DNA from: Gammaproteobacteria bacterium
Lineage (GTDB): Bacteria > Pseudomonadota > Gammaproteobacteria > Immundisolibacterales > Immundisolibacteraceae
Length of the DNA stretch: 9,223 nt
Direction of reading: 5' to 3'
NCBI GenBank assembly: GCA_003526065.1
Contig: DQBD01000154.1
Coordinates: 23,686-32,908 of the forward strand
Part shown: positions 1 through 6,541 of the stretch, in pieces
Position numbering within the stretch: position 1 is the stretch's first letter
Layout: every line of letters begins with the position of its first letter
Program-made: the position numbers and the translations under genes
The notes under the pieces: generated by a model
Seen by the model: the letters and a program-made list of their open reading frames with translations, nothing else
What the model was told of the DNA's origin: nothing
The model's database searches: none

Positions 1-2307
1 TTCATCGGCGCCAACAACATCGACACCAACTCGCGCCTGTGCATGGCTTCCACCGTGGCCGGTCACACGCGGGCGTTCGGTGCCGACACCGTGCCCGGCT
101 GTTACGAGGACCTGGAACTGTGCGACCTGCTGCTGCTGGTCGGCAGCAACACGGCCTGGTGTCATCCGGTGCTGTACCAGCGCATCAAGGCCGCCAGGGC
201 AGCGCGCCCGGACCTGCGCGTGGTGGTGATCGACCCGCGTCGCACGCCGACCTGCGACATCGCCGACCTGCACCTGCCGCTGGCGCCGGGCAGCGACGTG
301 GCGCTGTTCAACGGCCTGCTGGCGGCGCTGGACGCGCGCGGTGCGGTGGACGAAGCCTACGTCAGTGCGCATGTGGACGGTTTCGACGCCGCGCTGGCGG
401 TGGCCCGCACCGAGACGCCGGACGCCGCCACCGTGGCGGCGGCCTGCGACCTGCCGGTCGGCGACGTGGCGCAGCTGTATGACTGGTTTGCCGGTACCGA
501 GCGCGTGGTCACGGTGTTCTCGCAGGGCGTGAACCAGTCCGCCGTCGGCACCGACAAGGTCAACGCCCTCATCAACTGCCACCTGGCCACCGGGCGCATC
601 GGCCGCCCGGGCATGGGGCCGCTGTCGTTCACCGGCCAGCCGAACGCCATGGGCGGGCGCGAGGTGGGTGGCCTCGCCTCCATGCTGGCCTGCCATCTCG
701 ACTATGCCGATGCGTCGCACCGCGCGCTGGTGCAGGCGTTCTGGGGCGGTGGGCCGATCAGCGCCACGCCGGGACTGAAGGCGGTCGACCTGTTCAGCGC
801 CATTGAATCCGGCCAGGTGCGGTGGCTGTGGGTCATGGGCACCAACCCGCTGGCCAGCCTGCCGCAGGCGGACCGCTTTCGCGCGGCGCTGGCCACCTGC
901 GAGCGGGTGATCGTCAGCGACTGCGTGCGCGACACGGACACCACCGCGCTGGCGCATGTCCTGTTGCCGGCCCTGGCCTGGGGCGAGAAAAGCGGCACGG
1001 TCAGCAACAGCGAGCGGCGCATCTCACGCCAGCGGGCGTTTCTGCCAGCGCCGGGGCAGGCGCGTGCCGACTGGTGGGCGCTGAGCCAGGTGGCGCAGCG
1101 GCTGGGCTTCCAGGGGTTTGACTACGTCGACGAGGCGGCCATTTTCGATGAGTACGCACGCCTGTCGGCGCTGGCCGGTGCCGCCGGCCGGGACTTCGAC
1201 ATTGGCGCCCTGGCCGGGCTGGATCGCGCCGCCTACGACGCGCTCGAACCGGTGCAGTGGCCGGTGCCGGCGGGGACCAGGCAAGGCACGGCGCGGCTGT
1301 TCGATGACGGCCGCTTCTACACGCCGGGCGGGCGGGCGCGCATGCTGGCCTGTGCCAGTCGTGCGGTGGGCAGCGCGCCGGACAGCGAGTATCCGCTCGT
1401 TCTGAACACCGGCCGGGTGCGCGACCACTGGCATACGCTGACGCGTACCGGCAAGTCCCCGCGCCTGTCCGGACACATCGCCGAACCGCTGCTGGAACTG
1501 AACCCGGCCGACGCCGCGCGACTGGGTCTGACGGACGGCGGATTTGCGCGCATCGACAGCCGTCATGGGGGACTGGTCACCCGCGTGGCGCTCGATTCCG
1601 GCCTGCGTGCCGGCGAGGTGTTCCTGCCCATGCACTGGAACAGGACCTTTTCCAGTACCGGGCCGGCCGATGCGCTGGTCGACGCGGTGCTCGATCCGGT
1701 CTCCGGTCAGCCGCAGTTCAAGCTGACGCCGGTGCGCGTCACCGCCGTGGCCCTGCCGTGGCGGGGGATGCTGCTGACACGCCAGCCGCGGGCGCCGGGC
1801 GACATCGACTACTTCACCCGTGCCCGGGTCGCGGGTGGCTGGCGCTGGCGCATCGCCGCCGCCCAGGCGCCGCAGGACGTGCGGGCCTGGGCACGTTCGC
1901 TGGCCGGCCCGCCGGCGGCCGACTGGCAGTGGCTGGAGTACACCGACCCGCTCGGCGAATGCCGGGTGCTGGCGATGGACGGTGACCGGGTCATGCTGGC
2001 GCTGTTCGCCGGTACCGAACTCGACTGGCTGGCCGACGACTGGCTGGCGGCACGCTTCGGCGAGGCGCTCGACGGGCCGGCGCGCAGGGCGTTTCTGGCC
2101 GGTGTGCCGGGGTCGCCGGGCGCTGATCCCGGGCGCACCGTGTGTGCCTGTCATCAGGTCGGGATCAACACCATCGTGCAGGCCATCGTCGAACGAGGCC
2201 TGGACAGTCCACAGGCGATCGGCGCGACGCTCAAGGCCGGCACCAACTGTGGTTCGTGCGTGCCGGAACTGCGGCAGATCCTGGCGGCCGCCGACCGGGC
2301 GGCCTGA
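1..2307 (+). CDS. nasA: Assimilatory nitrate reductase catalytic subunit (NasA type), 5'-truncated
   Basis: This is the cytoplasmic molybdenum enzyme that reduces nitrate to nitrite for nitrogen assimilation. The frame is open from base 1, so the start and the N-terminal [4Fe-4S] domain lie upstream; 768 codons are visible. The motif NSRLCMASTVAGH near the left edge matches the Mo-bis-MGD site of NasA/NapA enzymes, and the Cys at 40-42 should be the Mo ligand. Further family signatures are GQPNAMGGREVGG (about residues 212-224 of the visible part), MGTNPLASLP (near 278) and the molybdopterin dinucleotide-binding domain starting around 464, with TGRVRDHWHTLTRTGKSP. After a roughly 130-residue linker, the C-terminus carries a BFD-like [2Fe-2S] domain with CxC (Cys715, Cys717) and CGSC (Cys750, Cys753). 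That layout is typical of the long Klebsiella-type NasA, which receives electrons from an NAD(P)H-dependent partner not seen here. It is probably the last gene of a nas operon. Family assignment is firm; the symbol follows common usage (nasC in some genomes). Confidence 0.93.
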   Translation, partial: FIGANNIDTNSRLCMASTVAGHTRAFGADTVPGCYEDLELCDLLLLVGSNTAWCHPVLYQRIKAARAARPDLRVVVIDPRRTPTCDIADLHLPLAPGSDVALFNGLLAALDARGAVDEAYVSAHVDGFDAALAVARTETPDAATVAAACDLPVGDVAQLYDWFAGTERVVTVFSQGVNQSAVGTDKVNALINCHLATGRIGRPGMGPLSFTGQPNAMGGREVGGLASMLACHLDYADASHRALVQAFWGGGPISATPGLKAVDLFSAIESGQVRWLWVMGTNPLASLPQADRFRAALATCERVIVSDCVRDTDTTALAHVLLPALAWGEKSGTVSNSERRISRQRAFLPAPGQARADWWALSQVAQRLGFQGFDYVDEAAIFDEYARLSALAGAAGRDFDIGALAGLDRAAYDALEPVQWPVPAGTRQGTARLFDDGRFYTPGGRARMLACASRAVGSAPDSEYPLVLNTGRVRDHWHTLTRTGKSPRLSGHIAEPLLELNPADAARLGLTDGGFARIDSRHGGLVTRVALDSGLRAGEVFLPMHWNRTFSSTGPADALVDAVLDPVSGQPQFKLTPVRVTAVALPWRGMLLTRQPRAPGDIDYFTRARVAGGWRWRIAAAQAPQDVRAWARSLAGPPAADWQWLEYTDPLGECRVLAMDGDRVMLALFAGTELDWLADDWLAARFGEALDGPARRAFLAGVPGSPGADPGRTVCACHQVGINTIVQAIVERGLDSPQAIGATLKAGTNCGSCVPELRQILAAADRAA

Positions 2308-2331
2308 GCGGCGGGACGGCCGTTCGGTTGC

Positions 2332-2360
2332 TTGACCGGCCGGTCAGCGGGCGGTGTAAT
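2332..2360 (+). promoter_or_regulatory. Sigma70-like promoter of the efflux operon
   Basis: The -35 box TTGACC (2332-2337, 5 of 6 consensus bases) and the -10 box TGTAAT (2355-2360, 5 of 6) are separated by exactly 17 bp, which is strong for a GC-rich genome. Transcription would start near 2367 and leave a leader of about 25 nt before the ATG at 2392. The promoter lies in the only sizeable intergenic gap and points at the RND adaptor gene. It also excludes the in-frame TTG (2332) and ATG (2359) as starts for transcripts made here, because both lie within the promoter. This was assigned by eye and is untested. Confidence 0.68.
2333..2346. promoter_or_regulatory. Perfect 14-bp palindrome over the -35 box, likely repressor operator
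   Basis: The sequence TGACCGGCCGGTCA equals its own reverse complement. It covers most of the -35 box and the start of the spacer, where a bound dimer would block RNA polymerase. GACCG/CGGTC-type palindromes are common operators of TetR-family repressors that control RND pumps, so a TetR-type regulator is the leading guess. No regulator gene is present in the window; it could be unlinked. The palindrome has no loop and no T tract after it, so it is not a terminator. The observation is direct; the function is inference. Confidence 0.55.
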
Positions 2361-2380
2361 GGCGGCGGTCGCCGATCGCC

Positions 2381-2384
2381 GGAA
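2381..2384 (+). promoter_or_regulatory. Weak ribosome binding site of the RND adaptor
   Basis: GGAA sits 7 nt before the ATG at 2392, followed by an AT-rich spacer (taacaac) that is unusual in this GC-rich stretch. With the promoter position and the lipoprotein signal peptide, it supports 2392 as the true start. The match to the anti-Shine-Dalgarno sequence is short, so initiation may be moderate. Confidence 0.45.
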
Positions 2385-2391
2385 TAACAAC

Positions 2392-3462
2392 ATGCCCCAT
2401 GCCTGCCTGCGATCGCGCTCCCTGCTGTGGAGCGCGGTCTTTTCGTTGTTTCTTGCCGCCTGCTCCGAGGCGGAAAAGCCAGGCGCGGGCGGCGGGCCGG
2501 CGGCGCGTCCGGCATTGCCGGTGGTCACCGCTACCGCGGACACACGGCCGATGAGCGAAAGGGTTCGTGCCGTCGGTACGTTGCAGGCCAACGAGTCGGT
2601 GATGATTCGTCCCGAGCTGGCGGCCCGGGTGGAGCGCATTCACTTCCAGGAAGGCCGGCCGGTGGCGGCCGGCCAGGTGCTGATCACCCTCGACGCGGCC
2701 GAGTACCGCGCCCAGGTGGCGCAGACCGAGGCCACGGTCGAGGCCAACCGGCTCACCTTCGAGCGGGCGGCGGACATGGTCCGGACCAACATGGTGAGCC
2801 AGCAGGACTACGATCAGGCGCGCGCGCGCCTGGCCGAATCGCGCGCCTTGCTCGAGCGCCACCGCGTGATGCTGGAAAAAACAACCCTTCGGGCGCCGTT
2901 CGACGGTGTGGCCGGTCTGCGTCTGGTGAGTCCCGGTGCCTACGTGCAGCCGGGCCAGGACCTGGTGAACCTGGAGGACCTGGACCCGCTGAAGATCGAA
3001 TTCCGCGTGCCCGAGCGCCACGCCGCCGCGCTGACGGTCGGTCGGCCGTTGACGCTGCGCGTGGACGCGGTGCCCGGCGGCGCGTTCACGGGCGAGATCT
3101 ACGCCATCGACCCGCGCCTGGATGCCGCCACGCGCACCTTCGCGCTGCGCGGGCGGGTGCCGAACGGCGACGGCCAGCTGCGGCCGGGCATGTTTGCGCA
3201 GGTGGAACTGACGGTCGGCGAGCACCCGCAGGCGCTGGTGATTCCGGAGCAGGCCATCGTGCCGCGCGGCGAGCGTCTGTACGTGTTCCGGGTGACCGAC
3301 GGCACGGTGGCGCTGGTGCCGGTGGTGACCGGCCTGCGCGAGCCCGGCATCGTCGAGGTGGTGCAGGGGCTCGCGGTCGGTGACACGGTGGTGACCGAGG
3401 GACAGATGAAGCTGCGCGATGGTGTGCCGGTGACGGCCACGGCGCAGGATGCCGCCTCGTGA
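2392..3462 (+). CDS. RND efflux pump periplasmic adaptor, lipoprotein (HlyD/AcrA/MexA family)
   Basis: This protein is the periplasmic bridge between an inner-membrane RND permease and an outer-membrane channel. Starting at ATG 2392 it has 356 residues: a short basic N-terminus, a hydrophobic stretch and the lipobox LAAC with the lipidated Cys at residue 24, then a Gly/Ala/Pro-rich tether. The first half of the barrel-sandwich (lipoyl-like) domain is at about 60-103. An alpha-helical hairpin rich in Ala, Glu and Arg covers about 104-162. The second lipoyl half at about 164-193 begins with the family motif TTLRAPFDGVAG. The beta-barrel (about 200-275) and the membrane-proximal domain (about 276-350) follow. 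It is slightly shorter than AcrA or MexA. In-frame starts at 2332 and 2359 would add residues before the signal peptide and lie inside the promoter, so I reject them. The stop overlaps the permease start by 4 bp (GTGA), indicating translational coupling. Substrates cannot be told from sequence. Confidence 0.92.
   Translation: MPHACLRSRSLLWSAVFSLFLAACSEAEKPGAGGGPAARPALPVVTATADTRPMSERVRAVGTLQANESVMIRPELAARVERIHFQEGRPVAAGQVLITLDAAEYRAQVAQTEATVEANRLTFERAADMVRTNMVSQQDYDQARARLAESRALLERHRVMLEKTTLRAPFDGVAGLRLVSPGAYVQPGQDLVNLEDLDPLKIEFRVPERHAAALTVGRPLTLRVDAVPGGAFTGEIYAIDPRLDAATRTFALRGRVPNGDGQLRPGMFAQVELTVGEHPQALVIPEQAIVPRGERLYVFRVTDGTVALVPVVTGLREPGIVEVVQGLAVGDTVVTEGQMKLRDGVPVTATAQDAAS
2411..2454 (+). 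terminator. Intrinsic-terminator-like hairpin inside the adaptor signal-peptide codons
   Basis: The arm GATCGCGCTCC (2411-2421) pairs with GGAGCGCGGTC (2429-2439) across a 7-nt loop, giving 11 pairs with one G-U wobble. A T-rich tract, TTTTCGTTGTTTCTT (2440-2454, 11 of 15 T), follows directly. The form is that of a Rho-independent terminator, yet it sits in codons 7-21 of the adaptor. The T tract also encodes the hydrophobic core of the signal peptide, which biases codons toward T, so coincidence is possible. If active, it would cut transcripts that are poorly translated, or read-through from the nitrate reductase gene upstream. Confidence 0.4.
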
Positions 3463-6400
3463 AGCTGACGGACCTGTCAGTCGGCCGGCCGGTGCTGGCC
3501 ACGGTGATGAGCCTGGTCATTCTGCTGCTGGGCCTGATCGCGTTCGAGCGGCTGTCGGTACGCGAGTACCCGATGATCGACACGCCGGTGGTGTCGGTGC
3601 GCACCATCTATCGCGGCGCCAGTGCCGAGATCATGGAAAGCCAGGTGTCGCAGCCGCTGGAGGACGAGCTGTCCGGCATCGAGGGCATCGACGTGATGAA
3701 GTCGGTGTCCCGCGAGGAGGTGTCGGAGATCACGGTCAAGTTCCGCCTGACGCGTGACCCGGACGATGCCGCCGCCGACGTTCGCGACCGCGTCGCACGC
3801 GCCCGCGGCATGCTGCCGGACGAGGTCGACGAGCCGATCATCTCCAAGGTCGAGGCCGACGCCGACGCCATCATGTGGCTGGCCTTCTACAGCGACCACC
3901 ACACGCCGCTGGAAGTGTCCGACTACGCCGACCGCGTGGTGCGGGACCGTCTGCAGACGATTCCCGGCGTGGCGACGGTGTTGATCGGGGGCGAGCGACG
4001 CTATGCCATGCGCATCTGGCTGGACCGCGAGCGGCTCGCTGCCTACGGGCTGACACCGCTGGACGTGGAGACCGCGCTGCGGCGCGAGAACATCGAGGTG
4101 CCGTCCGGGCGCATCGAGAGCATGCAGCGCGAGTTCACGGTGCTGTCGGAAACCGACATGCGGACCGCCGAGCAGTTCGACCGGCTGATCATTCGCGAGG
4201 TCAACGGCTACCCGGTGCGGTTGCGCGACGTCGGGCACGCCGCCGTGGGCGCCGAGGACGAGCGCTCCGGGATCCGCGTCGACGGTTCGCCGGCGGTGGG
4301 CCTGGGGGTGGTCAAGCAGTCCACGGCCAACCTGCTCGAGGTGGCGCGCGATGTGAAAGCCATGCTGCCGCAGATTCAGGAGACCCTGCCGCCGGGCATG
4401 CAGTTCAAGGTCGGCAGCGACCAGTCGGCGTTTGTGGAGGATTCGATCCGCGCTGTCTACCAGACGCTGTTCGAGGCGCTGGCGCTGGTGGTGGTGGTGA
4501 TTTTCGTGTTCCTGCGCTCGCCGCGCGCCACGCTGATCCCGTTCCTGTCCATCCCGGTGGCCATCATCGGCGCGTTCTTTTTCCTGTACGTGCTGGATTT
4601 CTCGATCAACGTGCTGACGCTGCTGGCGCTGGTGCTGGCCATCGGCCTGGTGGTGGATGACGCCATCGTGGTGCTGGAGAACATCTACCGGCGCATCGAG
4701 GAAGGCCTGGCGCCGCGCGAGGCGGCGCTGGCCGGCGGTCGTGAGATTGGCTTCGCCGTGCTGGCCATGACCATCACGCTGGTGGCGGTGTTCGTGCCGA
4801 TGGCGTTCCAGACCGGCACCACCGGCCGCCTGTTCCGCGAATTCGCGCTGGCGGTGGCGGGCGCGGTGGCGGTGTCCGGTTTCGTCGCGCTGACGCTGGT
4901 GCCGATGCTGTGCGGGCGCATTCTCAGGCACTCGCAGCACAACGCCGCCTACCAGTTCACGGAGCGGTTTTTCGTGGCGCTGAACCGTGGTTACGAGAAG
5001 ACCTTGCGGTTCGCGCTCAACGCCTGGGTGCTGGTGCTGGTGGTGGCACTCGGGGTGGGCGGCGTCGGCGCCTGGATGTTCACGCAGCTGCAGTCCGAGC
5101 TGTCGCCGTTCGAGGACCGTTCGGATTTCGTGGTGCTGATGCTCGGGCCCGAGGGCGCCACCTACGACTACATGTACCGCAACATGCTGCAGGCGGAGCA
5201 GATACTGGCCGACGTGCCGGAGATGAAGACGCTGTTCATGGTGGTGTCGCCCGGGGTGGCGCGTCCGGCACCGGTCAATGTCGGCGCCTCGTTTGCCACC
5301 GTCGTGCCGTGGCAGGAGCGCACGCGCAGCCAGTTCGACATCACCCGCGAGCTGGCGCCGAAGCTCGGCGCCATGCCGGGCGTGCTGGCGTTTCCCATCA
5401 ACCGCGCCTCGCTGGGCATGGGCGGCTACCGGGAAACGCCGGTGCAGTTCGTGATGCAGGCCGACACCTGGGAGGAGTTGCAGGTGGCGGTCGACACACT
5501 GATGGCGCGGGCGGCGCAGAACCCGGCGCTGATCAACCTCGACACGGACCTGAAGCTGAACAAGCCGCAGCTGAAGGTGGACGTGAACCGCGACAAGCTG
5601 GCCAATCTGGGCATCGGCGCCGCCGAGGTCGGCCGCACCCTGGAGACGTTGCTGGGCGGGCGCGAGGTGACGCGCTTCAAGCGCGCCGGCAAGCAGTACG
5701 ACGTCGTCGTCAAGCTTACCGACGACGCGCGCCGTCAGCCCACCGACCTGACCGACATCTATCTGCGGGCCGGTGACGGTTCGCTGGTGCAGGTGGACAA
5801 CGTTGCCACCCTGCGTGAGGCGGTCGCGCCACGCGAGCTGAATCATTTCAATCGCCTGCGGGCGGCCAAGATCAGCGCCAACATCGCGCCGGGGCACGCC
5901 CTGGGCGAGGTGCTGGACTGGCTGGCGCGCGAGGCTCGGCAGATCCTGCCGCCGGGCGGGCGCATCGACTACGACGGCATCTCGCGCGAGTTCAAGGAAG
6001 CCAGCCAGGCGTTGATCTTCACGTTCGGTCTGGCGCTCGTGTTCATCTACCTGGTGCTGTCGGCGCAGTTCGAAAGCTTCCGCGATCCACTGGTGATTCT
6101 GCTGTCGGTGCCGTTGGCGGTGGTCGGCGCCGTCGCCGCGCTGTATCTGACCGGCAACACCCTGAACGTCTACAGCCAGATCGGCATGGTGATGCTGATC
6201 GGTCTGACCGCCAAGAACGGCATCCTCATCGTCGAGTTCACGCGCCAGTTGCGTGCTGGCGGCATGGCGGCCAAGGAGGCGCTGGTGCGCGCCTCCGTGT
6301 TGCGCCTGCGGCCGATCATGATGACCTCGGCCACCATGCTGCTGGCGGCGGTGCCGCTGGCCCTCGCCCGGGGAGCCGGTGCCGAAACACGGCACCCGAT

Positions 6401-6539
6401 CGGCTGGGTGATCATTGGCGGTTTGTTGGTCGGGTCTGTCTTCAGCCTGTACGTGGTGCCCGTGGTGTACATGCTCCTGGCCGGGCGGCGAGAGGCACGT
6501 GTCGGTGAGACGGCCACGCCGCGACCCCACGCGGTCTAG
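3459..6539 (+). CDS. RND multidrug efflux permease, inner-membrane subunit (HAE1, AcrB/MexB-type fold)
   Basis: This is a proton-driven inner-membrane transporter that would export hydrophobic or amphiphilic compounds together with the adaptor encoded just upstream. At 1026 residues it is full length (AcrB has 1049). It shows the duplicated RND layout: TM1 at about 13-29, a large periplasmic domain, TM2-TM6 at about 337-485, TM7 at about 522-542, a second periplasmic domain, then TM8-TM12 at about 850-1005. The proton-relay residues are intact: Asp400 and Asp401 in TM4 (VVDDAIVVLENIYRR, equivalent to AcrB D407/D408), Lys919 in TM10 (GLTAKNGILIVEF, K940) and Arg951 (LRPIMMTS, R971). Other signatures are GRPVLATVMSLV and YRGASAEIMESQV near the N-terminus. 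The GTG start overlaps the adaptor stop by 4 bp, with AGGA at 3446-3449 as ribosome binding site. No outer-membrane factor gene follows. The HAE1 class is firm; the drug spectrum and exact subfamily are not readable. Confidence 0.95.
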   Translation: MKLTDLSVGRPVLATVMSLVILLLGLIAFERLSVREYPMIDTPVVSVRTIYRGASAEIMESQVSQPLEDELSGIEGIDVMKSVSREEVSEITVKFRLTRDPDDAAADVRDRVARARGMLPDEVDEPIISKVEADADAIMWLAFYSDHHTPLEVSDYADRVVRDRLQTIPGVATVLIGGERRYAMRIWLDRERLAAYGLTPLDVETALRRENIEVPSGRIESMQREFTVLSETDMRTAEQFDRLIIREVNGYPVRLRDVGHAAVGAEDERSGIRVDGSPAVGLGVVKQSTANLLEVARDVKAMLPQIQETLPPGMQFKVGSDQSAFVEDSIRAVYQTLFEALALVVVVIFVFLRSPRATLIPFLSIPVAIIGAFFFLYVLDFSINVLTLLALVLAIGLVVDDAIVVLENIYRRIEEGLAPREAALAGGREIGFAVLAMTITLVAVFVPMAFQTGTTGRLFREFALAVAGAVAVSGFVALTLVPMLCGRILRHSQHNAAYQFTERFFVALNRGYEKTLRFALNAWVLVLVVALGVGGVGAWMFTQLQSELSPFEDRSDFVVLMLGPEGATYDYMYRNMLQAEQILADVPEMKTLFMVVSPGVARPAPVNVGASFATVVPWQERTRSQFDITRELAPKLGAMPGVLAFPINRASLGMGGYRETPVQFVMQADTWEELQVAVDTLMARAAQNPALINLDTDLKLNKPQLKVDVNRDKLANLGIGAAEVGRTLETLLGGREVTRFKRAGKQYDVVVKLTDDARRQPTDLTDIYLRAGDGSLVQVDNVATLREAVAPRELNHFNRLRAAKISANIAPGHALGEVLDWLAREARQILPPGGRIDYDGISREFKEASQALIFTFGLALVFIYLVLSAQFESFRDPLVILLSVPLAVVGAVAALYLTGNTLNVYSQIGMVMLIGLTAKNGILIVEFTRQLRAGGMAAKEALVRASVLRLRPIMMTSATMLLAAVPLALARGAGAETRHPIGWVIIGGLLVGSVFSLYVVPVVYMLLAGRREARVGETATPRPHAV

Positions 6540-6541
6540 CG

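Noticed and set aside
1024..2154. Minus-strand open frame opposite the nitrate reductase gene
   Set aside because: It is a low-complexity translation without a domain, opposite a well-conserved coding region, and is explained by codon bias.
2332..2391. Earlier in-frame starts (TTG 2332, ATG 2359) for the RND adaptor
   Set aside because: They lie in the -35 and -10 boxes of the proposed promoter, lack ribosome binding sites, and would put polar residues before a complete lipoprotein signal peptide.
2653..2674. Two copies of GGCCGGCC separated by 6 bp that could form a strong hairpin, with another copy at about 3483
   Set aside because: The repeats fall in codons for Gly, Arg, Pro and Ala in a GC-rich gene, with no T tract and no intergenic position; chance is sufficient.
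2875..2893. A run of six A followed by a small CCCTTCGGG stem-loop, considered as a frameshift or slippage signal
   Set aside because: The reading frame continues intact, the A run is not in the register of a -1 slippery heptamer, and the codons encode the conserved EKTTLRAP motif of the family.
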